Source: Rhodophyticola sp017644125 (GTDB taxonomy: Bacteria; Pseudomonadota; Alphaproteobacteria; Rhodobacterales; Rhodobacteraceae). From it: a stretch of DNA of 64,000 bases. Each line of letters starts with the position of its first letter. Positions within the stretch are counted from its first letter, which is position 1. The notes beneath the pieces are model-generated. The model did no database searches. It saw nothing but the letters and a program-made list of their open reading frames with translations, and had not been told where the DNA came from. Made by a program: the position numbers and the translations under genes. The stretch lies in assembly GCF_042140125.1 (NCBI RefSeq), contig NZ_CP159473.1; one strand, given 5' to 3'. Positions 55,919-64,000 of the stretch are shown in pieces.

Positions 55919-57367
55919 ATGTTTGACCTGCGGCCGGTGGGCTACGTTCTGGGACTTTTGGTATCGGTGCTGGGGGCAACGATGCTGCTGCCTTTGGGTG
56001 TCGATCTCTACATGCGGAACGGTCACTGGCAGAGCTTTGCCGAGGCCGCTCTGATCACCATTGTGATCGGCGTGTTTCTGACACTGGCCTGCGCCAATGC
56101 GGTGACCCGGGGCCTGACCCTTCAGCAGACCTTCCTGCTGACCACGGGGGTCTGGCTCGTGTTGCCGGTTTTCGGGGCGCTGCCCTTCGTCTTCGGCGCG
56201 ACAGAGGCGGCGTATGTCGATGCCTTTTTCGAAGCGATGTCGGGGCTGACCACCACAGGCTCCACCGTTCTGACCGGGTTGGACCAGCTGCCCGAGGGGA
56301 TCCTGCTCTGGCGGGGTCTTCTGCAATGGTTCGGCGGGATCGGCATCATCATCGTGGCGATGGTGTTCCTGCCCGAATTGCGAGTCGGCGGCATGCAGAT
56401 CTTCCGCTCCGAAGGATTCGATACCTTCGGAAAGATCCTTCCGCGCGCCACGGAAATCGCCAGCCGGATCTGGGTGATCTACCTGACCCTGACGCTGTTT
56501 TGCGCGGCGGCCTACGCAAGCCTCGGCATGGATGTCTTCGATGCCATCGTGCATGCCATGACGACGGTGGCGACCGGCGGATTTGCCAACTCCGATGCGT
56601 CTTTCGGGGCCTTCGGCCCGGGGGTGGAATACGCCGCCGTGGTCTTCATGCTGCTCGCGGCCCTGCCGTTCGTGCGCTATGTTCAGCTGGTGGCGGGCTC
56701 GGCCCGGCCGCTCTGGATCGACAGCCAGATCCGGGCGTTTTTCCTGACCGTTCTTGCGCTTGTCTCGGTCATGACGCTCTGGCTGGTTCTCGGCGACGCG
56801 GCGGGCGGGGAGTTTGCCCTGCGCAAGGCGCTGTTCAACACGGTTTCGATCGTTACCGGCACCGGGTACGCCAGCGCCGACTACATGCAGTGGGGGGCTT
56901 TCGCGGTCGTGGTCTTCTTCTTTGCGGGGCTGATCGGGGGCTGCGCCGGATCGACCTCCTGTTCGATCAAGGTGTTCCGCTACCAGCTTCTGATGGCGTC
57001 GATCTCCACCCAGGTGAAACGGCTCTACGCGCCCCATGGCATTTTCGAGCCACGCTATCAGGGCCGCCCGGTGGCGGAGGACGTGCTGAACTCGGTGATG
57101 GCGTTTTTCGTTCTGTTTTTCGTCACCCTTGGGGTGGTCGCCATCTTGCTTGGGCTAACCGGGCTTGATTTCATCACCGCCGTGTCCGGTGCGGCAACCG
57201 CACTGGGTAATATCGGCCCGGGGCTTGGCCCGGTGATCGGCCCCGCTGGCACATTCGCGGAGCTGAACGACACGGCGAAATGGATCTTGTCGGCGGCCAT
57301 GCTGATCGGCCGTCTGGAACTGATGGCGGTTTTCGTTCTGTTCACCGCGGCGTTCTGGCGGACGTAA
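55919..57367 (+). CDS. trkH: TrkH-family potassium uptake protein
   Basis: A 482-residue potassium channel subunit. Four pore repeats are visible as TTTGSTVLTGL, TTVATGGFANS, TGTGYASADY and ALGNIGPGLG (selectivity-filter glycines). About ten transmembrane helices. The 3' end overlaps the convergent flavoprotein gene by 26 bases. Partner TrkA is not in the window. TTGACA at 55882 is a good -35 without a clear -10. Confidence 0.95.
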   Translation: MFDLRPVGYVLGLLVSVLGATMLLPLGVDLYMRNGHWQSFAEAALITIVIGVFLTLACANAVTRGLTLQQTFLLTTGVWLVLPVFGALPFVFGATEAAYVDAFFEAMSGLTTTGSTVLTGLDQLPEGILLWRGLLQWFGGIGIIIVAMVFLPELRVGGMQIFRSEGFDTFGKILPRATEIASRIWVIYLTLTLFCAAAYASLGMDVFDAIVHAMTTVATGGFANSDASFGAFGPGVEYAAVVFMLLAALPFVRYVQLVAGSARPLWIDSQIRAFFLTVLALVSVMTLWLVLGDAAGGEFALRKALFNTVSIVTGTGYASADYMQWGAFAVVVFFFAGLIGGCAGSTSCSIKVFRYQLLMASISTQVKRLYAPHGIFEPRYQGRPVAEDVLNSVMAFFVLFFVTLGVVAILLGLTGLDFITAVSGAATALGNIGPGLGPVIGPAGTFAELNDTAKWILSAAMLIGRLELMAVFVLFTAAFWRT

Positions 57368-58568
57368 GGGGCGCGCGCGCCCGCCCGGCGATGGCGCGTC
57401 CGGCCGCTGCGCCCGACGCCCAGGCCCATTGGAAATTGTAGCCGCCCAGCCAGCCGGTGACATCCATCACCTCGCCGATCAGGTAGAGCCCCGGAACCCG
57501 TTGCGATTCCATGGTTTTCGAACTGACCTGATCGGTCGCCACTCCGCCGAGCGTCACCTCCGCGGTGCGGTAGCCTTCCGACGAGGTCGGGGTCAGCTCC
57601 CAAGCGGTCAGGGCATCGGCCAAGCTGCGAAGCGCGGTGTCGGACAGATCGGCAAGATTGCCCGACAAGCCAAGTTCGGCGGCCAGATGCCGGGCAAGTT
57701 TTCGCGGCAGGATCTCCGCCAGATGGGTTCCGATCGCCTTGCCCCCCTCCGTGATGCGCCGGTCGCGCAGCCAGCCGAAGATATCCTGATCCGGGCGAAG
57801 ATGGACGGAAAGCCGGTCTCCCTCCCGCCAATAGGAGGAGATTTGCAGGACCGCCGGCCCGGACAGGCCGCGATGGGTGAACAGCATCGCCTCCTCGAAG
57901 CTGGCTCCGTTGCAGGTGATCCGTGTGTCCACGGCGGTGCCGGACAATGCCGCGAAACCGGCCTTGACCTCTTCATTGAACGTGAGTGGGACGAGGGCGG
58001 GGCGCGTGTCGGTCAGGCGGTGGCCGAACTGCTCCGCGATCTGATAGCCAAGCGCGCTGGCCCCCATTTTCGGGATCGATTTCCCGCCCGTCGCCACCAC
58101 CAGATTGTGTGCGATAACGGTGACGGGCCTGCCCTCGCGGATCAGGCGGATGGCGAACTCCGTGCCATCATGGCGGATTTCCTCGACCGAACTGTTCAGC
58201 CACAGATCGGCGGGCTGCATCTCGGCCAGCAGCATCTGGATGATGTCCTTGGCCGAACGGTCGCAGAAAAGCTGCCCCAGGGCCTTCTCGTGCCACGGGA
58301 TCCGGTGCCGGGCGAGCAGATCCAGAAAATCCCACTGCGTGTACCGGCTGAGCGCGGATTTCGCGAAATGGGGGTTTTCGGAAAGGAAGTTCTCGGGCGC
58401 CGTGCCCAGATTGGTGAAGTTGCAGCGCCCGCCACCGGAGATGCGGATCTTCTCTCCCGGCGCCTTGGCATGGTCGATCACAAGCGTGTCCGGCCCGGCA
58501 TGGACCGCACACATCAGGCCTGCCGCACCGGCACCCAGGATCAGGGTCGCGACGCGATGGCCGGTCAT
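57342..58568 (-). CDS. HI0933/YhiN-family NAD(P)/FAD-dependent oxidoreductase
   Basis: A 408-residue flavoprotein. FAD motif ILGAGAAGLMCAVHAG at the N-terminus, then PGEKIRISGGGRCNFTN (family signature), VVATGGKSIPKMGASALGY and the C-terminal LYLIGEVMDVTGWLGGYNFQWAWASG. Substrate unknown; related proteins include BaiN-type reductases. Tail-to-tail overlap with trkH. Confidence 0.93.
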   Translation of the reverse strand: MTGHRVATLILGAGAAGLMCAVHAGPDTLVIDHAKAPGEKIRISGGGRCNFTNLGTAPENFLSENPHFAKSALSRYTQWDFLDLLARHRIPWHEKALGQLFCDRSAKDIIQMLLAEMQPADLWLNSSVEEIRHDGTEFAIRLIREGRPVTVIAHNLVVATGGKSIPKMGASALGYQIAEQFGHRLTDTRPALVPLTFNEEVKAGFAALSGTAVDTRITCNGASFEEAMLFTHRGLSGPAVLQISSYWREGDRLSVHLRPDQDIFGWLRDRRITEGGKAIGTHLAEILPRKLARHLAAELGLSGNLADLSDTALRSLADALTAWELTPTSSEGYRTAEVTLGGVATDQVSSKTMESQRVPGLYLIGEVMDVTGWLGGYNFQWAWASGAAAGRAIAGRARAPLTSARTPR

Positions 58569-58637
58569 GCCGGGATCGGCATCCGTCGCCCCGACCGGAG
58601 ACCGGAAGAGGCGGGGTTCGAAGGGCCCGCTACGAGC

Positions 58638-59267
58638 TTAGTCCTTGAAATTGCGGCTTTCCTTGATCTGGTCCCAGGCCCAGACGACCTCTTGCAGGCG
58701 ATCTTCATCGGTGCGGTCGCCGCCGTTCATATCCGGGTGCAGCACCTTGATCAGGGCCTTGTATGATTTTCGGATCTCGGCCTTGGCCCAGTGGTCCTTG
58801 GCCTCCAGAATGTCCAGCGCGCGACGCTCGGTCGGAGGCAGCTTGCGGGTTCCGGTGATGCTTTTGCCGGGGTTGCGCGTGGCGTTGCCGCCAAGCACCT
58901 GATGCGCGTCATCAATGCCAAGCCGGGCCCAGGCCCGTTCCTCCGCCGATTGCCGGAAGGGCTTGGTGGGGCGGTCCCAGACGCGATCGCGGTCCAGCTG
59001 CGCCTCCATCTCGGCTTCGGTCGTGCCGTCGAAGAAATTCCACTTCAGATTGTACTCGCGCACATGCTCGCGGCAGAACCAGAGATAGTCATCCAGCACA
59101 TCGGGGGATTTCGGCGCGCGATACTGGCCCGCCTCCTCGCAGCCGGGATGTTCGCAGACCCGTTGTGAGGTTTCGAACGCCCCGGACATGCCGCGACGAC
59201 CGCCCCGGCGCTTCTTTTTGTCGGTGGAGACGCGGAGGTCGAAATTGAACGGGTCTTTTTCGGTCAT
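58638..59267 (-). CDS. J-domain protein
   Basis: A 209-residue DnaJ-class co-chaperone. The N-terminal part has a Cys-rich segment (VCEHPGCEEAGQY, then CREH) likely to bind zinc. The J domain is C-terminal (about 145-209) with the essential HPD in KVLHPDMNGGD. It is divergently arranged with bolA. This DjlA-like C-terminal layout is common in alphaproteobacteria. Confidence 0.93.
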   Translation of the reverse strand: MTEKDPFNFDLRVSTDKKKRRGGRRGMSGAFETSQRVCEHPGCEEAGQYRAPKSPDVLDDYLWFCREHVREYNLKWNFFDGTTEAEMEAQLDRDRVWDRPTKPFRQSAEERAWARLGIDDAHQVLGGNATRNPGKSITGTRKLPPTERRALDILEAKDHWAKAEIRKSYKALIKVLHPDMNGGDRTDEDRLQEVVWAWDQIKESRNFKD

Positions 59268-59342
59268 CAGAGTGCCTTTTCGACTCGGAGCAGCCAGTTT
59301 AGAGTTTTGGGCGGCGAGGTGAAGAGGGGGCAGGCGAAAATA

Positions 59343-59600
59343 ATGACGCGAACCGAGAAAATCCAGTCACGGCTGGCGCAGGCATTCGATCCGGTGCTGC
59401 TTGAGGTGATCGACGAAAGTGAGAGCCACCGCGGGCATGCGGGATATCAGGAGGGCGGAGAGAGTCATTTTCGCGTGACTATTCAAAGCGATGGCTTTGA
59501 TGGTTTGAGCCGGATCGCGCGACACCGCGCGGTGCATGAGGCCCTGGGCCGGGATCTCATGGGCGAAATCCACGCCCTGTCGCTGGATATCCGCAGCTAG
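59343..59600 (+). CDS. bolA: BolA-family protein
   Basis: An 85-residue BolA/IbaG protein. Motifs SESHRGHAGY, SHFRVTI and RIARHRAVHEAL fit the fold; the His residues can bind [2Fe-2S] with monothiol glutaredoxin. ATG 59343 is the family start. The downstream DUF4177-like gene converges on it. Confidence 0.93.
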   Translation: MTRTEKIQSRLAQAFDPVLLEVIDESESHRGHAGYQEGGESHFRVTIQSDGFDGLSRIARHRAVHEALGRDLMGEIHALSLDIRS

Positions 59601-59603
59601 GGG

Positions 59604-59984
59604 CTATTGCGCGGCGATGCTGTCCTCGCGCGGGCTGTCAGGCGTGGCGTCGGGTTCGGCGGTCTCCCCGGCATGGTCGGGTTCCGGATCGGGCATCGCC
59701 TCTATCAGGATGGGGTCGGGCGCGGTCTCGGCCGTCTCGCCGGTGTCGCTCTCCAGCCCGCGGCGGAAAATCAGCACATTGCGGTAGATGGTCTGGCTGC
59801 CGGTCAGCCCCGCCCGTTCGGTGCAGGGCAGCGTATCGGCGCGGATGTATTCCCAGCCCTCGGCGCCCAGCCCGTTCATCAGGTTTTCCAGAGTATGGGC
59901 GAACCGCGGCGCACCGGGTTTTACACCTTTGGTTTTCAACCCTTTTTCCGGGGCCGGAACGACCTTGTACTCGTATCTCTGCAT
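59604..59984 (-). CDS. DUF4177-like protein with acidic tail
   Basis: A 126-residue protein. N-terminal MQRYEYKVVPAPEKG and NLMNGLGAEGWEYIRADTLP fit the small DUF4177-type fold (about 1-75). The last 50 residues are Asp/Glu/Pro-rich and probably disordered. It lies between bolA (3 bases) and gatB (78 bases). Function unknown. Confidence 0.82.
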   Translation of the reverse strand: MQRYEYKVVPAPEKGLKTKGVKPGAPRFAHTLENLMNGLGAEGWEYIRADTLPCTERAGLTGSQTIYRNVLIFRRGLESDTGETAETAPDPILIEAMPDPEPDHAGETAEPDATPDSPREDSIAAQ

Positions 59985-60062
59985 TGGCCCCTCGCGCCCG
60001 TGACGGGCGGGATCATAAGCGAAAAGGGGCCTGAGGCAAGGTCAAGGCCGCCCCCGATCCCG

Positions 60063-61577
60063 TCAGCCGCCCGCCAGTTTCCTGGAAACGATCTCGTTCA
60101 CGGCTTTCGGGTTGGCCTTGCCGCCCGTGGCCTTCATCACCTGACCCACGAACCAGCCCGCAAGTTTGGGGTTCTGCTTGGCCTTTTCCACCTGATCGGG
60201 ATTGGCGGCGATGATCTCGTCCACCGCGGTCTCGATCGCGCCGGTATCGGTGACCTGTTTCATGCCCCGCGCCGCGACGATTTCGGCGGGGTCGCCACCC
60301 TCGGTATAGACGATCTCGAACAGCTCCTTGGCGATCTTGCCGGAGATGTCACCGGCCTTGATCAGCGTGATGATGCCGGAAAGCTGCACAGGCGAGACCG
60401 GGCTTGCGGTGATGTCGTGATCTTCCTTCTTGAGACGCCCGAACAACTCGTTGATGACCCAGTTCGCGGCCAGCTTGCCGTCGCTGCCGGCGGCCACGGC
60501 TTCGAAATAGGCCGCCGATGCGGTGTCGGCGGTCAGCACGCTGGCGTCATAATCCGACAGTCCGAACTCACCCATGAACCGGGCCTTCTTGGCGTCCGGC
60601 AGCTCGGGCAGGGTGGCCTCGATACGATCGACCCAATCCTGTTCGATCTCCAGCGGCAGAAGATCGGGGCAGGGGAAATACCGGTAATCATGCGCCTCCT
60701 CCTTGGACCGCATGGACCGGGTTTCGCCCTTGTCGGGGTCGTAGAGCCGGGTTTCCTGATGAACCGAGCCGCCGGATTCCAGAATGGCGATCTGGCGCTT
60801 CGCCTCGAAATCGATGGCTTGCTGGATGAACCGCAGGGAGTTCATGTTCTTGATCTCGCACCGCGTGCCCAGATGGGAGAAATCCTGCGTGGCCTGATAC
60901 TTTTCGTACTGGCCGGGCGCGCAGACCGACACGTTCACATCGGCGCGCAGATTGCCGTTTTGCATGTTGCCGTCGCAGGTGCCCAGATAGCGCAGGATCT
61001 GGCGCAGCTTGGTGACATAGGCGGCGGCCTCCTCCGGCCCGCGTATGTCGGGGCGGGAGACGATCTCCATCAGTGCGACACCGGTGCGGTTGAGATCGAC
61101 GAAGGACATGGCCGGGTCCATGTCATGGATGGATTTGCCCGCGTCCTGTTCCAGGTGGATACGCTCGATCCGCACCATGCGGGCGGTGCCGTCACCCATT
61201 TCCACCAGCACTTCGCCTTCGCCCACGATCGGGTGGTACAACTGGCTGATCTGGTAGCCCTGCGGCAGGTCGGGATAGAAGTAGTTTTTCCTGTCGAAGG
61301 CGGACCGCAGGTGGATCTGCGCCTTCAGGCCAAGGCCGGTGCGCACCGCCTGTTCGACGCAGAATTCGTTGATCACCGGCAGCATGCCGGGCATGCCGGC
61401 ATCCACGAAGGCGACGTTGGAATTGGGCTCGGCCCCGAAACTGGTGGAGGCGCCCGAGAAGAGCTTGGCGTTGGAGGAGACCTGTGCGTGCACCTCCATG
61501 CCGATGACAAGTTCCCAGTCCTGCTTGGCGCCGGGGATCACTTTGGGCTTGGGCGTGTCATAGGTCAGGTCGAGCAT
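60063..61577 (-). CDS. gatB: Aspartyl/glutamyl-tRNA amidotransferase subunit B
   Basis: GatB is the kinase/transamidase subunit of GatCAB, which converts Glu-tRNA(Gln) or Asp-tRNA(Asn) to the amide forms. The 504 residues include the family opening WELVIGMEVHAQV and the SFGAEPNS and YFYPDLPQGYQISQ blocks, with the helical YqeY-like C-terminal domain. ATG 61577 with a GGAG ribosome site is chosen over GTG 61589. gatA and gatC are not in the window. Confidence 0.97.
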   Translation of the reverse strand: MLDLTYDTPKPKVIPGAKQDWELVIGMEVHAQVSSNAKLFSGASTSFGAEPNSNVAFVDAGMPGMLPVINEFCVEQAVRTGLGLKAQIHLRSAFDRKNYFYPDLPQGYQISQLYHPIVGEGEVLVEMGDGTARMVRIERIHLEQDAGKSIHDMDPAMSFVDLNRTGVALMEIVSRPDIRGPEEAAAYVTKLRQILRYLGTCDGNMQNGNLRADVNVSVCAPGQYEKYQATQDFSHLGTRCEIKNMNSLRFIQQAIDFEAKRQIAILESGGSVHQETRLYDPDKGETRSMRSKEEAHDYRYFPCPDLLPLEIEQDWVDRIEATLPELPDAKKARFMGEFGLSDYDASVLTADTASAAYFEAVAAGSDGKLAANWVINELFGRLKKEDHDITASPVSPVQLSGIITLIKAGDISGKIAKELFEIVYTEGGDPAEIVAARGMKQVTDTGAIETAVDEIIAANPDQVEKAKQNPKLAGWFVGQVMKATGGKANPKAVNEIVSRKLAGG

Positions 61578-61829
61578 GTCGGTCTCCACGAGGCTGTCAG
61601 TCGCGGTTTAGGCGAGGTGCCGGGGTGGGGCAAGAGGCGGCGGCCGTCTGTCGGGCAGAGCCGCGGCATGTGCGGGGCGCGCGAAATCGCGCCGCGGCAA
61701 GTGGGATATCGCCCGGATCGGCCGGGTTTCGGCAAGGTTCGGCCTATGGACTTTCGGACAGGTTGCATGCCGCCACCCGGCAGGGCAGATAGCCGTGCCT
61801 GCAAGATTGTTTCCTGTTTGAGGTCAGTT

Positions 61830-62423
61830 ATGAGCCAGTTCTGGGGTCGGATCGTTTTATGTGTGGGGCTTCTGGGCCTTGGCGGATGTGTGTCCGCCAC
61901 GCCGGACATGTCCACCAGCAACATGACACCGCCGATGCGTTGGGATTTCCGGCCCGACGGCGCGCTATGGACCGAAGCGTCGCTGGCGATGCTGGAGGGA
62001 GATGCGGCCGTGCTGACAGAAATCGTTCCGAACGATATCAGGGCGTGGTGCCCGGCCTATCCCGAGGCCAGCGTGCAGGAGCGCGCGGCGTTCTGGACGG
62101 GGCTGTTGTCGGCGCTTGCGAAACACGAAAGCACCTGGCGGCCCGAGGCGGTCGGCGGCGGCGGTCGCTGGTTCGGTCTGGTCCAGATTGCCCCTGCGAC
62201 GGCAAGGGGTTACGGCTGCGCGGCGCGTAGCGGCACGGCCCTTCAGGATGGCGAGGCCAATCTGCGCTGCGCGCTGCGGATCTGGGCCAATACGGTGCCG
62301 CGGGACGGGGTCATCTCGGCCGGTGGCGACGGGATCGCGGCCGATTGGGGCCCGATGGTGATGCGGAACAAGCGCGAAGAAATGCGGGCCTGGATCAGCC
62401 AGCAAGGCTACTGCCGGGCATAA
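61830..62423 (+). CDS. SLT-like lysozyme-fold lipoprotein (first of a pair)
   Basis: A 197-residue predicted lipoprotein: signal with lipobox LGGC, then a C-terminal domain (about 75-197) of lytic-transglycosylase character. Catalytic Glu is in KHESTWRPEA, and GGGGRWFGLVQIAPATAR and DWGPMVMRNKREEMRAW are shared with the paralogue at 62685. Likely acts on peptidoglycan in the periplasm. ATG 61830 is preceded by AGGTCAG. Confidence 0.88.
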   Translation: MSQFWGRIVLCVGLLGLGGCVSATPDMSTSNMTPPMRWDFRPDGALWTEASLAMLEGDAAVLTEIVPNDIRAWCPAYPEASVQERAAFWTGLLSALAKHESTWRPEAVGGGGRWFGLVQIAPATARGYGCAARSGTALQDGEANLRCALRIWANTVPRDGVISAGGDGIAADWGPMVMRNKREEMRAWISQQGYCRA

Positions 62424-62513
62424 GCTCCGGCGCTGCCCGGTCGGCCCCGTCTGAAGGCCCTGTTGATGACTGGATTCATGCCCCGAAAGAGGGTGGATGC
62501 GCGGCAGAGGCGA

Positions 62514-62597
62514 TGTGGAAAACAGCGCCCTGACGGAGCCGCCGTGAGGGGGTGGCGGGAGGGGCTAAACCCACGTTTTCCACAGGCTTGTGGATTG
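62514..62597. promoter_or_regulatory. Cluster of DnaA-box-like motifs between the SLT-like genes
   Basis: TGTGGAAAA (62514-62522, complement TTTTCCACA), TTTTCCACA (62576-62584) and TGTGGATTG (62589-62597). The first two match the relaxed box TTWTNCACA; the third is a weaker variant. They fall in a 261-bp gap. No AT-rich unwinding element or replication gene is nearby. Confidence 0.35.
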
Positions 62598-62684
62598 TTT
62601 CCCGAATCCGGCCCCGGGCGGGCTTGCCGTATGGTTAACGACTCGTCAGGCTAAGCAGCGCTATATCTGGGAGGGGGGCTACGC

Positions 62685-63476
62685 ATGAACTTGCGACTGG
62701 CCTGTTATGGAATTTTGATCGGGCTCTGGCCCGGATTGCTTGGCGCGCAGGAGGTGGACCGCGCCAATGGTGGCGTGACGGCCGGCACGATGACGGTAAG
62801 CCCGCAGATGAGTTTGCCCGAGGATTTCGAGGGCTCCGCCATGGCCCCGTGGCTGAGCCCCATGCCGGTTCAGCGGCCCGAATGGTCGGTGCCCGCGATG
62901 CAGTGGGACGGCCGCCATCCGCGGGCCACGCGCTGGAGCCTTGCGGTGATGGCGGCCCTGCGCAGGCATGGATCGGACCTGCTGGATGTGGTGCCAGGCG
63001 ATATCGAGGCCTGGTGCCCGGCCTATGAAACGGCCGACCGGGCACAGCGCGCGGCGTTCTGGGCGGGGCTGGTTTCCACGCTGGCCTGGCATGAAAGCAG
63101 CCACCGGCCCCGCGCCGTGGGCGGCGGTGGCCGCTGGTTCGGACTGGTGCAGATCGCGCCCGGCACCGCGCGCTGGCGCAATTGCGAGGTCCGCACCGGG
63201 CAGGGCCTGCTGGACGGGGCGGCCAATCTGCGCTGCGGGATCCGGATCATGGCCGCCACGGTGCCGCGCGACGGGGTCGTGGCCGAAGGGATGCGCGGTG
63301 TGGCCGCCGATTGGGGGCCGTTTCATTCGCGCCGCAAGCGCGAGGAGATGCGGAACTGGGTTCGCCGGCAGGAGTATTGCCGGCCGCCGACCCGGCCGGT
63401 TCTGCGCCCTGCCGGGCTGGTGCCCGCGCCGGTTCTGCCGCAGCCGCGGCCCGAGCGCATGACATCGGCGGATTAG
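62685..63476 (+). CDS. SLT-like exported protein (second of a pair)
   Basis: A 263-residue exported protein: signal peptide (about 1-21, IGLWPGLLGA) without a lipobox, then a ~90-residue linker domain, then the SLT-like domain with WHESSHRPRA (catalytic Glu), GGGGRWFGLVQIAPGTAR, TVPRDGVV and the final KREEMRNW. The C-terminus is Pro/Arg-rich. Clearly a duplicate of the gene at 61830. The different signal suggests different placement in the envelope. Confidence 0.88.
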   Translation: MNLRLACYGILIGLWPGLLGAQEVDRANGGVTAGTMTVSPQMSLPEDFEGSAMAPWLSPMPVQRPEWSVPAMQWDGRHPRATRWSLAVMAALRRHGSDLLDVVPGDIEAWCPAYETADRAQRAAFWAGLVSTLAWHESSHRPRAVGGGGRWFGLVQIAPGTARWRNCEVRTGQGLLDGAANLRCGIRIMAATVPRDGVVAEGMRGVAADWGPFHSRRKREEMRNWVRRQEYCRPPTRPVLRPAGLVPAPVLPQPRPERMTSAD

Positions 63477-63477
63477 A

Positions 63478-63888
63478 TCAGATCTCGCGCACCGGAATGC
63501 CGCGATTCGTGGCCTCGCGGATCAGCACGAGGGGCGAGGGAACGGCCAGATCGGGCAACTCGATTTCCGCGCCATCGGTCATCACGATCGTGCAGCGGGC
63601 GGTGCCGTCGCGGTCGCTGACCCGCAGATGGGCGATAGAGGCCGTGGGCAGGTGCCGGTCGTTCGGGCCTTCGAGAATATGCCAGACATCGCGGGACAGA
63701 TGCAGCCCGTAAACCGGCGTCACGATCATCTGCCAGAGGCAGACCGCAAGCGCAGGGATCATCAGAAGCAGCACGAAACCGGGCATCGATTGCCACAGGA
63801 ACGCCGAAAGCAGGGCGAGGCCTGCAAACGCCACGATGCTGAGGGCAAGCCCGCCATGGCGGGCGCGATATTCGAAGTCGCCGGTCAT
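63478..63888 (-). CDS. Two-helix membrane protein
   Basis: A 136-residue protein with two adjacent transmembrane helices (about 14-31 and 36-53) and a C-terminal soluble part. The soluble region IAHLRVSDRDGTARCTIVMTDGAEIELPDL looks like a small beta-rich (PH-like) domain. Convergent with the SLT-like gene one base away. Function unknown. Confidence 0.8.
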   Translation of the reverse strand: MTGDFEYRARHGGLALSIVAFAGLALLSAFLWQSMPGFVLLLMIPALAVCLWQMIVTPVYGLHLSRDVWHILEGPNDRHLPTASIAHLRVSDRDGTARCTIVMTDGAEIELPDLAVPSPLVLIREATNRGIPVREI

Positions 63889-63941
63889 GGAATCTGGATA
63901 GGTCGGTATTGCGCCCGCATTATGGCACGGATTGGGAAAGC

Positions 63942-64000
63942 TTAGGCCAGCGGCTGGCCGAAGACCGGGCGGCCGGCGGCGAGGAGCGAAAACCCGGGGT
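63942..64000 (-). CDS. 3' end of a gene cut by the window edge
   Basis: On the minus strand an open frame runs in from the right edge and ends PGFSLLAAGRPVFGQPLA-stop (TAA at 63942-63944). Only the last 18 codons or so are visible, too few to name a family. It would be read in the same direction as the membrane protein at 63478. Confidence 0.35.
   Translation of the reverse strand, partial: PGFSLLAAGRPVFGQPLA

Noticed and set aside
57342..57367. Frameshift at the trkH/flavoprotein junction
   Set aside because: Both proteins keep family-typical ends; the 26-base tail-to-tail overlap is normal in compact genomes.
59607..62423. A 938-codon protein covering gatB on the opposite strand and the SLT-like gene
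   Set aside because: The part before 61830 is antisense to gatB and not protein-like; a signal peptide begins at the ATG at 61830.
62514..62597. Possible chromosomal replication origin
   Set aside because: Only two relaxed DnaA boxes and one weak one, no AT-rich unwinding region and no origin-linked genes (dnaA, hemE, parAB, gidAB) in the window.
1..64000. CRISPR arrays, insertion sequences, integrases, tRNA or rRNA genes
   Set aside because: None found on reading both strands: no spaced direct-repeat array, no transposase or integrase motif, no cloverleaf or rRNA-like stretch.

Overview
The window looks like an ordinary chromosomal segment of a high-GC alphaproteobacterium, most likely a member of the Rhodobacteraceae (order Rhodobacterales). 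Supporting signs are the gene families present (Anbu-type proteasome homologue cluster, alphaproteobacterial DksA, ScfR-like XRE regulator, SLC5-fused histidine kinase, DUF6768, DUF2927, SAM-II riboswitch), very frequent ATGA start/stop overlaps, and uniform GC-rich coding. I see no insertion sequence, prophage, CRISPR array, tRNA or rRNA. Species cannot be named from this window.

Layout. 1-2.2 kb: a small membrane protein, then accB-accC (acetyl-CoA carboxylase) on the minus strand. 2.4-15.7 kb: a reductive pyrimidine-degradation locus. It has preT and preA (dihydropyrimidine dehydrogenase), hydA (dihydropyrimidinase), an M20 N-carbamoyl amino acid amidohydrolase, an omega-aminotransferase for beta-alanine, an NMT1/THI5-type ABC importer, and a RutR-type TetR regulator. 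A perfect RutR operator (TTGACCA-N2-TGGTCAA) sits on the aminotransferase promoter. The run ends in a strong terminator. 15.8-22.2 kb: an ECF-like sigma factor with a DUF6768 partner, then an XRE/ScfR regulator, a stand-alone receiver, a small membrane protein and a transporter-fused histidine kinase. 22.2-29.4 kb: an orphan FliM/FliN-family protein with a CtrA-like box, an aldolase plus fumarylacetoacetase-family pair, a lipoprotein, an rRNA methyltransferase-like enzyme, a PIN protein, an M48 protease, and a TetR regulator with its probable operator.

29.4-41.1 kb: an ATC-hydrolase-like protein; a minus-strand operon with a MoxR ATPase and a VWA protein separated by an AEC transporter, a GNAT enzyme, a DUF2927 protein and a mini membrane protein; dksA; an FAD monooxygenase; and the Anbu / transglutaminase / alpha-E / ATP-grasp cluster. 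41.2-49.6 kb: dtd, a sugar kinase, hsp20, and a six-gene operon (mini membrane protein, XpaC, TelA, DUF2927 lipoprotein, SPFH-GYF protein, zinc-ribbon membrane protein) that looks like an envelope-stress module; then a glutathione S-transferase.

49.7-64.0 kb: an alpha/beta hydrolase; metZ behind a SAM-II riboswitch with a terminator; a GNAT enzyme and a class I glutamine amidotransferase; folE2; a tandem pair of Tat-exported proteins, each with four copies of an unusual TDxDxG...DPxGxGR repeat; trkH; an HI0933-family flavoprotein; a J-domain protein; bolA; a DUF4177-like protein; gatB; two paralogous SLT-like secreted proteins flanking DnaA-box-like motifs; and a membrane protein. The best candidates for something undescribed are the Tat repeat-protein pair, the XpaC-TelA-SPFH-zinc-ribbon operon with its 29-residue leader gene, and the small secreted proteins embedded in the pyrimidine operon.
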